In this document: positions 24,478-33,805 of the stretch, piece by piece
How the letters are laid out: each line of letters begins with the position of its first letter
Position numbering within the stretch: the first letter of the stretch is position 1
DNA from: VRUE01 sp963702035
GTDB taxonomy: Bacteria > Actinomycetota > Thermoleophilia > Solirubrobacterales > 70-9
Direction: 5' to 3'
Assembly: GCA_963702035.1 (NCBI GenBank)
Contig: OY969700.1
Coordinates: 1-64,000 of the forward strand
Length of the DNA stretch: 64,000 bases
Position numbers and translations under genes: made by a program
Notes under the pieces: generated by a model
The model's input: the letters and a program-made list of their open reading frames with translations, nothing else
What the model was told of the DNA's origin: nothing
The model's database searches: none

Positions 24478-25080
24478 TTGATCTTCGCCACGGGCAATAA
24501 GCACAAGCTGCGCGAGATGCGCGAACTGTTGCCCGGGGTCGAGCTGGAGCCGTTGCCAGAGGGCGTCGAGCTGCCGCCGGAGGACGGCGAGAGCTTCGCC
24601 GCGATTGCTCTTGACAAGGCGCGGGCCGCGCACGAGGCGACCGGCGAGCCGGCGATCGCCGACGACTCGGGGATCGGCGCGGTGGCGCTCGACGGCCGCC
24701 CGGGAATCCACTCGGCGCGCTACGGCGGCGAGGGCGCCGGCGATGAGGAGAACCTGGAGAAGCTGCTGCGCGAGGTCGCCGCGGCCGGCGATGAGCGGGG
24801 CGCCTATTACGTCTGCGCGTTGGCGCTGATCCAGGCCGATGGCTCCGAGCACGTCTTCGAGACCCGCTGCGACGGTCGTCTGATCGAGAGCGCCCGCGGC
24901 GAGGGTGGCTTCGGCTACGACCCCGCTTTCGTCCCCGACGCGACCGGCCCCGACGACCCCCGCACCTATTCTGAGATCAGCCAGGCCGAGAAGAACGAGA
25001 TCAGCCACCGCGGTCGCGCCGCGCGGTTGCTCGCCCGCCACCTGGAGCTTTCCGGCGGCGCGGCGCCGGCGGGACGATGA
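24478..25080 (+). CDS. rdgB: dITP/XTP pyrophosphatase (RdgB/HAM1)
   Basis: Removes non-canonical purine nucleotides from the pool. 200 residues from TTG 24478. Signature IFATGNKHKLREM at the N-terminus, IADDSGIGAVALDGRPGIHS with the catalytic Asp, and FGYDPAFVP. Standard rph-rdgB pairing. The stop overlaps the next start. Confidence 0.95.
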   Translation: MIFATGNKHKLREMRELLPGVELEPLPEGVELPPEDGESFAAIALDKARAAHEATGEPAIADDSGIGAVALDGRPGIHSARYGGEGAGDEENLEKLLREVAAAGDERGAYYVCALALIQADGSEHVFETRCDGRLIESARGEGGFGYDPAFVPDATGPDDPRTYSEISQAEKNEISHRGRAARLLARHLELSGGAAPAGR

Positions 25081-25985
25081 TCCGCACCAAAAGCGGGGCG
25101 GCGGCGCTCTCGATCGCCTCCAACCTGGTCCTGATCGCGATCAAGCTCGCGGCGGGGGCGATCACGGGCTCGATCGCTATCGTCACCGAGGCGGTTCACT
25201 CGCTGATCGACCTGGTCGCCTCGGTCATCGCCTTCGTCTCGGTGCGCAAGGCGGGCGAGCCGGCCGACGCCGACCACCCCTACGGCCACGAGAAGGTCGA
25301 GAGCCTGGCAGCGGCGATCGAGGGGATGCTGATCCTCGTCGGCGCCGGGATCATCGTCTACGAGGCGACCCACCGGTTGGTCGTCGGGTCCCAGGTCGAG
25401 ACCCTCGGCGTCGGCATCGCCGTGATGGGCTTCTCGGTCCTCGCCAACCTGGTTGTCTCCACGGTCCTCTCGCGGCGGGCGAAGGAGGACGACTCGCCGG
25501 CGCTGGAGGCCGATGCGGCGCACCTGCGCACCGACGCCCTGACCTCGGCCGGCGTCCTCGTCGGCCTCACCCTGGTTCAGGTCACCGGGATCGTCGCATT
25601 CGACTCGATCACCGCCCTGCTCGTGGCCGCGGCGATCGTCACCGCGGGCCTGAGGATCCTGCGTCGCTCCTCCGGCGTGCTGATCGACGAAGCGCTGCCC
25701 GGCGATGAGATGGACCGGATCGAGGCGGCGATTGCCGCGGCCCGCACCCCGGAGGTCGCCGGCTACCACAAGCTGCGCGCCCGCCGCGCCGGCAGCCGCC
25801 GTTACATCGACTTCCACGTCCAGTACCGCTCGGGCACGAGCCTCGAGCGGGCCCACGAGCTCGCCCACCAGATGCGCGGCGAGATCGAGGCGGAAATCCG
25901 CCGCGCCGACGTGCTGATCCACGTTGAGCCCGAGACTTCGGTCCGCGACTCCAAACGGGACGGAGGTCCTTACCGCTCTGGTTGA
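25077..25985 (+). CDS. Cation diffusion facilitator transporter
   Basis: Exports divalent metals, probably zinc, iron or manganese, in exchange for protons. 302 residues: six helices, with metal-site residues in EAVHSLIDLVAS and HPYGHEKVESLAAAIEG, and a cytoplasmic C-terminal domain (SRRYIDFHVQYRSGTSLERA). The SLID form (instead of HxxxD) is a variant of the first half-site. Overlaps rdgB by 4 bp. Confidence 0.9.
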   Translation: MIRTKSGAAALSIASNLVLIAIKLAAGAITGSIAIVTEAVHSLIDLVASVIAFVSVRKAGEPADADHPYGHEKVESLAAAIEGMLILVGAGIIVYEATHRLVVGSQVETLGVGIAVMGFSVLANLVVSTVLSRRAKEDDSPALEADAAHLRTDALTSAGVLVGLTLVQVTGIVAFDSITALLVAAAIVTAGLRILRRSSGVLIDEALPGDEMDRIEAAIAAARTPEVAGYHKLRARRAGSRRYIDFHVQYRSGTSLERAHELAHQMRGEIEAEIRRADVLIHVEPETSVRDSKRDGGPYRSG

Positions 25986-26046
25986 TCAACCAATTAGCGA
26001 ACGTCACGATCTGATTCTTCGTGAGCGGCGCCGATATGGCGCGCAG

Positions 26047-26082
26047 CCGCCACCCCCGGACGCGCAGCGGAGGAGGTGGCGG
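26047..26082 (+). terminator. Terminator hairpin after the CDF gene
   Basis: Arms CCGCCACC / GGTGGCGG with a 20-nt loop, followed by TTTATCT on the plus strand. It lies between convergent genes. Confidence 0.55.
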
Positions 26083-26087
26083 TTTAT

Positions 26088-26237
26088 CTATGGCGAAGGC
26101 AGGAGATTCACGGCCGCGGCGAGGCCGACGGCTATCACCGTGACCGTGTAACCGGTGTAGCCGCTGATCGCGAAGAGGACGGCGGCGATCGCACAGATGG
26201 CGACGACGGTGATCCAGGAAGCGCGGGCCAGGGACAC
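26088..26237 (-). CDS. Small membrane protein
   Basis: About 49 residues from GTG 26237. Two hydrophobic stretches (WITVVAICAIAAVLFAISGY and TVTVIAVGLAAAVNLL) would make a helical hairpin. It is divergent from the following gene with only a 21-bp gap. No family recognised; an ORF start at 26273 would overlap the neighbour. Confidence 0.45.
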   Translation of the reverse strand: MSLARASWITVVAICAIAAVLFAISGYTGYTVTVIAVGLAAAVNLLPSP

Positions 26238-26258
26238 GGGGCCGGTATTTTCACCGAG

Positions 26259-26684
26259 ATGGCAGACGTGCAAGCGAACGGTGCGATTTCAGGCGATGCC
26301 GCCGAGGCAGCCCTCGCCTATCTGGCCGAGATGTCGCTCGACCTGCGCGGAGCGGCGATCCTCGGGGAGGGAGGGTCCGTGCTGGCCGCCAGCGACCACC
26401 CGGAGCGCTGGCGCGAAGATGCGGCGGCGCTGTTCGAGGTCGCCGACCGCGCCGGCGACGAGCCGGTCGAGCAGGTCCACATCGGCACCGAGCAGGGCGA
26501 GGTCTTCGCCCTGCGCCACGCCGGGCTGGCGGCGGTCGTTGTGACCGAGCGCTTCGCGCTTGCTTCGCTGACCTTCTTCGACATGCGCGCGGTGCTCCGC
26601 GACCTGGCGGCGGGGAAGCCGCTGACGACTTTTGACGTGCCAGGGGACGTAGAAAGTCCACAGCGGCCGGGCGAGAGCGGCTGA
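26259..26684 (+). CDS. Roadblock/LC7-like small protein
   Basis: 141 residues. The pattern LDLRGAAILGEGGSVLAAS ... VFALRHAGLAAVVVTERFAL resembles the roadblock/LC7 fold of GTPase-associated proteins. The match is by shape, not strong motif. The stop overlaps the next start by 1 bp (TGATG). Confidence 0.5.
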   Translation: MADVQANGAISGDAAEAALAYLAEMSLDLRGAAILGEGGSVLAASDHPERWREDAAALFEVADRAGDEPVEQVHIGTEQGEVFALRHAGLAAVVVTERFALASLTFFDMRAVLRDLAAGKPLTTFDVPGDVESPQRPGESG

Positions 26685-26911
26685 TGGCGCCCAAGCCGCA
26701 TCGTGTGCTGCTCGATCGGGTCTCCGGCTACGCCGACGAGGCCGCCGCCTACATGCGCCGCCGCCGCGCCTCACGCCGTCCCTTCGCCCGCCTCTATTAC
26801 AAGGGCGGGCGCGCCGAGGACCACGCCGGCGACTCGGCGGTGGGCGGCGAGCTCTTCGTCGCCGCGGGCAGGCTGATCGAGGTCGCCGGGAAGCGGCGGG
26901 CGGGACGATGA
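26684..26911 (+). CDS. Small basic protein of unknown function
   Basis: 75 residues, rich in Arg/Ala (YADEAAAYMRRRRASRRPFA, RLYYKGGRAEDH). Translationally coupled to the preceding roadblock-like gene. No known family recognised. Confidence 0.5.
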   Translation: MAPKPHRVLLDRVSGYADEAAAYMRRRRASRRPFARLYYKGGRAEDHAGDSAVGGELFVAAGRLIEVAGKRRAGR

Positions 26912-26919
26912 GGCGACTG

Positions 26920-26960
26920 TGTGGCGACTTTCCGGTCATATGGACGGGTAACCCGCCACA
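26920..26960. repeat. GGCGACTT hairpin repeat, copy 3
   Basis: Arms TGTGGCG (26920-26926) / CGCCACA (26954-26960), sharing GTGTGGCGACTT with copy 1. It ends 8 bp before the tldD ATG and includes the ribosome-binding region's upstream side. Confidence 0.55.
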
Positions 26961-26968
26961 GGAGCACG

Positions 26969-28360
26969 ATGGGCGCTGAGGAGCTGCTCGACCCGGCTGT
27001 CGCCGAGCGGGTCATCGCCCGCGCCCTCGCCCACGGCGGCGAGTTTGCCGAGGTCTTCGCCGAACGGCGCAGCGGCCTGACTCTGGCGATCGACGAGTCG
27101 CGGATCGAGTCGGTGCAGGCCGGCGCCGAAGAGGGCGCCGGGGTGCGGGTGCTGAGCGGCGGCACGACCTACTTCGCCCACGTCGACGGCCTCGACCCCG
27201 CCGACATCGAGCGGGCGGCCGGCGAGGCGGCGGCCGCGCTGCGCGGCGATCGCACCGAGTCGCGGCCGTTGAGCGCCGAGCAGAGGAGCCCGCAGCCGAT
27301 CGAGCGCCCGCCGGGCGACGTTCCCGCCGCGCGCAAGGCGGAGCTGCTGCGCGAGCTGGACGAGCGCGCCCGCTCGGCCGGCGGCGAGATAGCGCAGGCG
27401 ATGGCCTCCTACGGCGAGGCGCGGCGCGAGGTCGCCGTCGCCAACTCCACCGGCCTCTTCAGCGGCGACGATCGCACCAGGGTGCGGATCGGCGCCCAGG
27501 CCGTGGCCCGCCGCGACGACCGGGTCGAGACCGGGGCCGAGACCCTCGGCGGGCACCGCGGCTTCGAGCTCTTCGACGACGACCCCGCCGCGATCGCCGC
27601 CAGTGCCGCCCGCAAGGCGCTCGTCCTGCTCGACGCCGGACCGGCGCCCACCGGCTCGATGCCGGTCGTGGTCGGCGGCGGCTTCGGCGGCGTCCTCTTC
27701 CACGAGATGACCGGCCACGGGCTCGAGGCCGATCACGTGCAGAAGGGCGCCAGCGTCTACGCCGGCAAGCTCGGCGAGGCGGTCGCCCAACCGTTGCTCA
27801 CCGCCTATGACGACGGCCGCATGCCGGGCGAGTGGGGGAGCGACGCGATCGACGACGAGGGGGCGCCGACCCAGAAGACCAAGGTGATCGAGGACGGCCG
27901 CCTGGTCGCCTTCCTCTACGACCGCCAGAGCGCCGAGCGCGACGGCGCTCTCCAGACCGGCAACGGTCGCCGCGAGAGCTTTCGCTACCTGCCGATCCCA
28001 CGCATGACGAACACCTACATCGCCCCCGGCGAGGCCGAGCCGGAGGCGATCATCGCCGACGTCGAGCAGGGCTTTTACGCCGTCTCCTTCGCCGGCGGGC
28101 AGGTCGACCCGGCGACCGGCGATTTCGTCTTCGGCGTCAACGAGGGCTACCTGATCGAGGCCGGCAAGGTGACCCGGCCCTGCCGCGGGGCGACCTTGGT
28201 GGGCAACTGCCTGCAGGCGCTTGCCGCGATCGACGCCGTCGGCAACGACTTCTGGATGAAGACGGGGATGTGCGGCAAGGGCGGCCAGAAAGTGCCGGTC
28301 GGCACCGGCCAGGGCCACGTCCGGATCGCCGCGATGACGGTGGGAGGGACGGGGGCGTGA
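26969..28360 (+). CDS. tldD: TldD-type metalloprotease subunit
   Basis: 463 residues from ATG 26969 with AGGAGCACG upstream. The zinc motif HEMTGHGLEAD (HExxxH) is intact, and MTNTYIAPGE is typical. TldD and TldE form a heterodimeric protease that degrades or matures small peptides. The stop overlaps the start of the TldE gene. Confidence 0.92.
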   Translation: MGAEELLDPAVAERVIARALAHGGEFAEVFAERRSGLTLAIDESRIESVQAGAEEGAGVRVLSGGTTYFAHVDGLDPADIERAAGEAAAALRGDRTESRPLSAEQRSPQPIERPPGDVPAARKAELLRELDERARSAGGEIAQAMASYGEARREVAVANSTGLFSGDDRTRVRIGAQAVARRDDRVETGAETLGGHRGFELFDDDPAAIAASAARKALVLLDAGPAPTGSMPVVVGGGFGGVLFHEMTGHGLEADHVQKGASVYAGKLGEAVAQPLLTAYDDGRMPGEWGSDAIDDEGAPTQKTKVIEDGRLVAFLYDRQSAERDGALQTGNGRRESFRYLPIPRMTNTYIAPGEAEPEAIIADVEQGFYAVSFAGGQVDPATGDFVFGVNEGYLIEAGKVTRPCRGATLVGNCLQALAAIDAVGNDFWMKTGMCGKGGQKVPVGTGQGHVRIAAMTVGGTGA

Positions 28361-29712
28361 GACACCTCGCCGAGCTGGCCGCGAGCGCGGTCGAGCGTGC
28401 CGTCGCGGCGGGGGCCGGCGACGCCGAGGCCTACGCCAGCGAAGCGGAGAACCGCGAGGTCCGGGTTCACGGCGGCTCGGTCGAGAGCCTGACGGCGGCC
28501 ACCCAGCGCGGCCTCGGCCTGCGGGTCTGGATCGGCGGGCGGGTCGGCTACGGCTTCGGGACCGACCTCTCGTCGACGGGCATAGAGGCAATCGCCGCGC
28601 GCGCGGTCGAGGCCGGCCGCGTCGCCGACGAGGACGAGTTCGCCGGGCCTCCCGGCGAGGGCGGAGAGGCTTCGATCATGACCGGCTTGAACGACGCCTC
28701 GCGGGCCGAGTGGTCGCCGGCGCAGATCGCCGACCTGGCTCTGGCCGTGGAGCGGACCGCGCTGGAGTCCGACGCCAGGGTCGCCGCGGTCGAGCAGGCC
28801 GTCTATTTCGACAGCGCCGAGCGGGTCGCGATCGCCGCCTCCTCCACGCCGGGTGGCGAGTACGAGACGACGAGCTGTTACGCCTACCTACAGGCCCTCG
28901 CGGAGGGGGAGGACGGTCGCGAGACCGGGCTCGGCTTCGGCCTTGCACGGGGTCCGGCGGGGCTCGACCCGGTCGCGATCGGCCGTGAGGGCGCCGAGCG
29001 CGCCACCGAGATGATCGGCTCCACGAAGCCGTCCTCGCGCACCTGCCCGGTGGTGCTCGACCCGACCGTCGCCGCCAGCTTTGTCGGCCTGCTCGGCCGC
29101 GCGGCCGGCGCCGACGCGGTGCAGCGCGGGCGCTCGCCGCTCGCCGGGCGGATCGGCGAGGAGGTCGCCGCCGAGGTCTTCGTGCTCGCGGACGACGGCC
29201 TCGACCCGGAGGGCTTCGGCAGCGCGCCGATCGACGCCGAGGGAACGCCGCGCGGGCGGACCGCGCTGATCGAGGCCGGCCGCCTGCAGACCTACCTCTA
29301 CGACTCCTACACCGCGCGTCGCGGCGGCGCGCGCACCACCGCCAACGCGGGTCGCTCCGGCTACCGCGCGCCGCCGGGCGTGTCGGCCTCCAACCTGATC
29401 GTCAGCCCGGGCGCCGCGAGCCTCGAGCAGCTGCTGCGCGAGGCCGGCGACGGCGTCTACATCAACGACGTCGCCGGCCTGCACTCCGGTGTCAACCCGG
29501 TAACCGGCGTCTTCTCGGTGGGCGCCTCGGGACGGGCGATCGGCGACGGCGCGCTCGCCGAGCCGCTGCGCGAGTTCACGATCGCCAGCGACCTGGTCTC
29601 GATGCTGCGCGCCGTGCTGGCCGCCGGTTCGGAGTCACGCTGGGTGCCCTTCGGCGGCTCGGTCAGCACGCCACCCTTGCTGATCGCCGAGATGACGGTC
29701 AGCGGATCCTGA
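28357..29712 (+). CDS. TldE/PmbA-type metalloprotease partner
   Basis: 451 residues from GTG 28357, coupled to tldD. It has the PmbA fold (REVRVHGGSVESLTAATQRG, LGLRVWIGGRVGYGFGTD) but no HExxxH, as expected for the non-catalytic partner. C-terminal VNPVTGVFSVGASGRAIGDG is typical. Confidence 0.9.
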   Translation: MRHLAELAASAVERAVAAGAGDAEAYASEAENREVRVHGGSVESLTAATQRGLGLRVWIGGRVGYGFGTDLSSTGIEAIAARAVEAGRVADEDEFAGPPGEGGEASIMTGLNDASRAEWSPAQIADLALAVERTALESDARVAAVEQAVYFDSAERVAIAASSTPGGEYETTSCYAYLQALAEGEDGRETGLGFGLARGPAGLDPVAIGREGAERATEMIGSTKPSSRTCPVVLDPTVAASFVGLLGRAAGADAVQRGRSPLAGRIGEEVAAEVFVLADDGLDPEGFGSAPIDAEGTPRGRTALIEAGRLQTYLYDSYTARRGGARTTANAGRSGYRAPPGVSASNLIVSPGAASLEQLLREAGDGVYINDVAGLHSGVNPVTGVFSVGASGRAIGDGALAEPLREFTIASDLVSMLRAVLAAGSESRWVPFGGSVSTPPLLIAEMTVSGS

Positions 29713-29821
29713 GCCGCGTGGGGCGGATTCGAGGCCCAGAGCCGACCAAGAGCCTGTCTTACGCCCGCCGTCGCTGTTAGATTGCCGCCCGACCTCAACG
29801 ACCCGACGGAGGAGCTTCGAC

Positions 29822-30100
29822 GTGACCAAGGCTGAATTTCTCGATCAACTGGCATCGGATGAGCGTGTGGGCAGCAAGAAGGGCGCCAGCGAGGCCCTCG
29901 ACGCGGTGCTGGAGACGATCACCGAGACTCTGAGCGGCGGTGGCGAGGTCAGCTTCACCGGCTTCGGCAAATTCCACGTCGCCGAGCGTGGTCCGCGCCA
30001 GGGCGTCAATCCACGCACCGGCGAGCGGATCACGATCCCGGGCGGCAAGGTCCCCCGCTTCTCGGCCGGATCGGCGCTGAAGGCCAAGGTCAAGGGCTGA
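29822..30100 (+). CDS. hup: HU-family nucleoid DNA-binding protein
   Basis: 92 residues from GTG 29822 with GGAGGAG upstream. Signature GEVSFTGFGKFHVAERGPRQ and NPRTGERITIPGGKVPRFSA for the DNA-clamping arms. No lysine-rich C-terminal tail as in mycobacterial HupB. TTAGAT at 29777-29782 is a -10 candidate. Confidence 0.95.
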   Translation: MTKAEFLDQLASDERVGSKKGASEALDAVLETITETLSGGGEVSFTGFGKFHVAERGPRQGVNPRTGERITIPGGKVPRFSAGSALKAKVKG

Positions 30101-30159
30101 GCTCTAGAGCACCCGCCAGATTTTTCGCCGCCGCCGCCGTCCTCTGCGGCTTCGTCGTC

Positions 30160-30420
30160 GTGATCGTCGTGATCGCGACGGCGCTCAGCGGCGGTGGTGA
30201 CGGCGGGGGAGGCTCCGGCGGCGGCTCGGGCCACGCCGGGCACGTGAAGCAGAGCCAGGCTCCCCCGGCTCACGCTCCGAAGACCTACGAAGTGCAGAGC
30301 GGCGACACGCTCACCTCGATCGCCCATGAGACCGGCGTTTCGGTTGCGGTCATCCTCAAGCTGAATCCCGGGGTCGACCCCCAGATCCTGATCTCGGGGG
30401 AAAAGCTGAAGCTGCGGTGA
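30160..30420 (+). CDS. Membrane-anchored LysM domain protein
   Basis: A Gly-rich linker leads to one LysM domain (KTYEVQSGDTLTSIAHETGV ... ILISGEKLKLR), which binds peptidoglycan. The listed start is GTG 30160 (86 residues), but in-frame codons from about 30100 encode RAPARFFAAAAVLCGFVVVIVV, a complete membrane helix. The true start is probably further upstream, possibly CTG 30097 overlapping the HU stop. Overlaps dacA by 4 bp. Confidence 0.75.
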   Translation: MIVVIATALSGGGDGGGGSGGGSGHAGHVKQSQAPPAHAPKTYEVQSGDTLTSIAHETGVSVAVILKLNPGVDPQILISGEKLKLR

Positions 30421-31607
30421 TTAGGGGCGGGGGTGTTCGCCTTCTCACCGCGCTGATCGCCGCAGCGCTGCTCGCCGGGGTTCCCGCCGCCACGGCGAAG
30501 CCGCCGCGGCTCGAGGCCCGCGCCTGGGCGCTGATCGACGCCGGCTCCGGCGAAGTGCTCGCCTCCCACGCCGCTTCCCGCCGGCTGCCGATCGCCAGTA
30601 CGACCAAGCTGATGACCGCTTACGTGGCCCTGCATGAGCTGCCGCTCGACCGGGTCGTCCGCGCGGCTCCCTATGACGCCGAATACGGCGAGTCCCTGCT
30701 CGAGCTCCGGGCGGGGCAGCGGATCAGCGTTCGCGATCTGCTCTACGGCCTGATCCTGCGCAGCGGCAACGACGCTGCCTACGACCTCGCCCGCGCCGCC
30801 GCCGGCTCGGAGCGGCGCTTCGTCGGCCAGATGAATCGCTACGCCGCGGCGCTCGGGCTCTCCGACACGCACTACGCCAACCCGATCGGCCTCGACCAGC
30901 GCGGCAACCACTCGAGCGCCGCCGACCTCGCAACCCTCACCCGGCACCTGCTCGACATCCCGGCCTTCGCCAAGATCGCCGCCTCGCGCAGCGCGGTGCT
31001 GCGCAGCGTCCGCCCGCCACGGAGGATCGCGACGATCAACGAGCTGCTCTCGATGGCCCCCTGGGTCAACGGGGTGAAGACCGGGCATACCTTCGGCGCC
31101 AAGTACGTCCTCGTCGGCTCGGGGAGGCGCAAGGGCGTCGAGCTGATCGCGGCCGTGGTCGGCACCGAGACCGACGAAGAGCGCTTCGACGACACCCTGC
31201 AGCTGCTCGAATACGGCTTCTCCGGGTACAGGAGGCGGGTGCCGATCCACGCCGGACAGACGCTTGCCACGCCGTCGGTCGCCTATTCGGGGGGCGACCT
31301 GAAGCTGCGCGCGGCAAGGACCATGGCGGTCGGGATCAGGCCCGGGCAGCGGATCGGCATCGCGGTGCGAGCGCCGCGGGAGGTCAAGGGGCCGATCTCT
31401 CGCGGGGCCAGGCTGGGCACTGCGGTCGTCCGGGTCGACGGCCTGCGGGAGGCGTCGGTCCCGCTGCTGGCCGGCCAGGCGGTGCCGAAGGCGAGCATGT
31501 TTGACAGGGTGAGCAGCTTCGCCAGGGACAATCTGCTCTGGATCGTGCTGGCGCTGTCGGCGATACTGATCGGTGCAGTCCTTATGAGGAGGCGCCGCAC
31601 CAGATGA
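30417..31607 (+). CDS. D-alanyl-D-alanine carboxypeptidase (PBP5/DacA type)
   Basis: Trims the terminal D-Ala of peptidoglycan peptides outside the membrane. 396 residues from GTG 30417. Signal peptide (LLTALIAAALLAGVPAATA), catalytic STTK, SGND and KTGH motifs, then a beta domain and a C-terminal transmembrane helix (LLWIVLALSAILIGAVLM). Follows the LysM protein, a sensible wall-targeted pair. Confidence 0.93.
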   Translation: MIRGGGVRLLTALIAAALLAGVPAATAKPPRLEARAWALIDAGSGEVLASHAASRRLPIASTTKLMTAYVALHELPLDRVVRAAPYDAEYGESLLELRAGQRISVRDLLYGLILRSGNDAAYDLARAAAGSERRFVGQMNRYAAALGLSDTHYANPIGLDQRGNHSSAADLATLTRHLLDIPAFAKIAASRSAVLRSVRPPRRIATINELLSMAPWVNGVKTGHTFGAKYVLVGSGRRKGVELIAAVVGTETDEERFDDTLQLLEYGFSGYRRRVPIHAGQTLATPSVAYSGGDLKLRAARTMAVGIRPGQRIGIAVRAPREVKGPISRGARLGTAVVRVDGLREASVPLLAGQAVPKASMFDRVSSFARDNLLWIVLALSAILIGAVLMRRRRTR

Positions 31608-32560
31608 TTCTCACCGTAACCCTCAACGCCGCGATCGACCGCACGGTCGCGGTGCCCAATTTCCGCCTCGGCCACCGTCACCGCGCGGTCGAGAGCCGCA
31701 CCGTCGCCGGCGGCAAGGGGATCAACGTCGCCCGTGCCCTGCGCCTGCTCGGGCGGCCGGTGGTCGCCGCCGGCTTCGCCGGCGGGCCGACCGGCAACCG
31801 GATGCTGGAACAGCTTCGCAACGAGGCGATCCTGACCGACTTCACCTGGATCGCGGGCGAGACGCGGATCAACATGGCCGTCGTCGACCCCACCTCGGGG
31901 GAGCAGACCGAGATCAACGAGCGTGGTCCGGCGGTCAGCCCGGAGGAGGTCGAGCGCCTGGTCGAGCGGCTGCGCTACCTGGCCCGCGGGGCGAAGATCT
32001 GCGTGCTGGCGGGCAGCCTGCCGCCCGGTGCCGGAGCGGAGCTGTACGCCCGCCTGGTCGAGGACCTGCGCGAGTGCGGCGTCCGCTCGATCCTCGATTC
32101 CGAGGGCGAGGCGATGCTGGCCGGCCTGCGCGCCGGGGCATCGGTCGTCACCCCCAACGAGCGCGAGGCGGAGGAGTTGGTCGGGCAGGAGTTCTCCGAC
32201 GGCGACGATTTCGTCCAGGGGCTTTCCGAGCTGGTCCGGCTCGGGGCCGGCGAAGCCGCGATCACGCGTGCCGACGGCTGCGTCGCCGTCGTCGGCGAGG
32301 GCGCCGAGCGGCGCCTGCTCGAAGTTCGGACCAAGCCGCTGGACCCGGTCTCGACCGTCGGCTCCGGGGATGCTTTTCTCGCCGGTTACGTCGCCGGCAT
32401 CTACGACGGTCGCGAGCCCGGGGAATGTCTCGCCTATGGCGTCGCCTGCGGCGCCGAGTCGACCCAGCACTTCGGCGCCGGCACCGTCGACCGCCGCCGG
32501 GTCGAGCGGCTGCTCGACGAGGTCGAGGTGCGGGACCTGGGGGTCCACGCGGAAGTGTAG
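31604..32560 (+). CDS. PfkB-family sugar kinase, 1-phosphofructokinase type
   Basis: 318 residues. N-terminus MILTVTLNAAIDRTVAVPNF and AGGKGINVARALRLLGRPVV, C-terminal STVGSGDAFLAGYVAGIYDG with the catalytic Asp. Likely phosphorylates fructose 1-phosphate or tagatose 6-phosphate; which is not determinable. Overlaps dacA by 4 bp. Confidence 0.88.
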   Translation: MILTVTLNAAIDRTVAVPNFRLGHRHRAVESRTVAGGKGINVARALRLLGRPVVAAGFAGGPTGNRMLEQLRNEAILTDFTWIAGETRINMAVVDPTSGEQTEINERGPAVSPEEVERLVERLRYLARGAKICVLAGSLPPGAGAELYARLVEDLRECGVRSILDSEGEAMLAGLRAGASVVTPNEREAEELVGQEFSDGDDFVQGLSELVRLGAGEAAITRADGCVAVVGEGAERRLLEVRTKPLDPVSTVGSGDAFLAGYVAGIYDGREPGECLAYGVACGAESTQHFGAGTVDRRRVERLLDEVEVRDLGVHAEV

Positions 32561-32599
32561 GCTGGCTGTTCAACGCCACCACTTCCTTGGAGGATCGAT

Positions 32600-33805
32600 T
32601 TGGAGATCGACATCGGTCGAGGCAAGAAGGGGAGGCGCGCCTACGGATTCGATGACATCGCGATCGTTCCGTCGCGCCGCACCCGCGATCCCGACGACAT
32701 AGACATCAGTTGGGACCTAGGTCCCTATCGCTTCGAATTGCCCCTGGTCGCCTCGGCGATGGACGGCGTGGTCAGTCCCGACACGGCTGTCCTCGTCAAC
32801 CAGCTCGGCGGTCTGGGAGTGCTCAACCTGGAGGGGGTCTGGACCCGCTTCGAGGATGCCGAGGAGCAGCTCGAGAAGGTCGCCGCCGCGCCCAAGCACG
32901 AGGCCACCCGGATCATGCAGGAGATCTACACCGAGCCGGTCAAGCCGGAGCTGATCGGCAAGCGGATCGCCGAGATCAAGGAGCGCGGCGCCGTCGCCTG
33001 CGGCTCGCTGACGCCGCAGAAGGTGCGCGAGCACTACGAGATCGCGGTCGAGGCGGGGATCGACATCCTCGTCATCCAGGGCACGGTGATCTCGGCCGAA
33101 CACGTCTCGACCACGGTCGAGCCGCTCAACCTGAAGGAGTTCATCGCCGAGGTGCCGGTGCCGACCGTGGTCGGCGGCTGCGCCTCCTACTCGACCGGGC
33201 TGCACCTGATGCGGACCGGCGCCGTCGGCGTTCTGGTCGGGGTCGGCCCAGGTGCCGCCTGCACGACGCGCGGCGTGCTCGGGATCGGCGTCCCGCAGGC
33301 GACGGCGATCGCCGACGTCGCCGCGGCCCGCGCCCAGCACATGCTGGAGACCGGCGAATACGTCAACGTGATCGCCGACGGTGGCATGCGCACCGGTGGC
33401 GACGTCTCCAAGGCGATCGCGGTCGGCGCCGACGCGGTGATGGTCGGCTCGCCACTGGCCCGCGCCAAGGAGGCGCCGGGTCGCGGCTTCCACTGGGGGA
33501 TGGCGACCTTCCATCCCTCGCTGCCGCGTGGGACCCGGGTCTCGACCAAGCAGGACGGGACGATGGAGGAGATCCTGCTCGGCCCCGCCCAGGAGAACGA
33601 CGGCACCTTCAACCTGATGGGGGCGCTGAAAACCTCGATGGCCACGACCGGCTACGAGGACATCCGCAGCTTCCAGCGGGCCGAGGTGATGGTCGCGCCG
33701 GCGCTGATGAGCGAGGGCAAGAAGCTGCAGAACGAGCAGTCCGTGGGCATGGGCTCTAATGGCAGAGCGGCTGTATCGGCGGGGGTCGGAGTAGCGGACG
33801 ACTGA
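32600..33805 (+). CDS. GuaB3-type IMP dehydrogenase family protein
   Basis: 401 residues from TTG 32600. Lacks CBS domains. (beta/alpha)8 barrel with the catalytic loop GVGPGAACTTRGVLGIGVPQ and VIADGGMRTGGDVSKAIAVG. GuaB3 is the actinobacterial IMPDH-related paralogue, whose reaction in vivo is less certain than that of GuaB2. It overlaps guaA by 1 bp, which supports a role in GMP supply. Confidence 0.9.
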   Translation: MEIDIGRGKKGRRAYGFDDIAIVPSRRTRDPDDIDISWDLGPYRFELPLVASAMDGVVSPDTAVLVNQLGGLGVLNLEGVWTRFEDAEEQLEKVAAAPKHEATRIMQEIYTEPVKPELIGKRIAEIKERGAVACGSLTPQKVREHYEIAVEAGIDILVIQGTVISAEHVSTTVEPLNLKEFIAEVPVPTVVGGCASYSTGLHLMRTGAVGVLVGVGPGAACTTRGVLGIGVPQATAIADVAAARAQHMLETGEYVNVIADGGMRTGGDVSKAIAVGADAVMVGSPLARAKEAPGRGFHWGMATFHPSLPRGTRVSTKQDGTMEEILLGPAQENDGTFNLMGALKTSMATTGYEDIRSFQRAEVMVAPALMSEGKKLQNEQSVGMGSNGRAAVSAGVGVADD

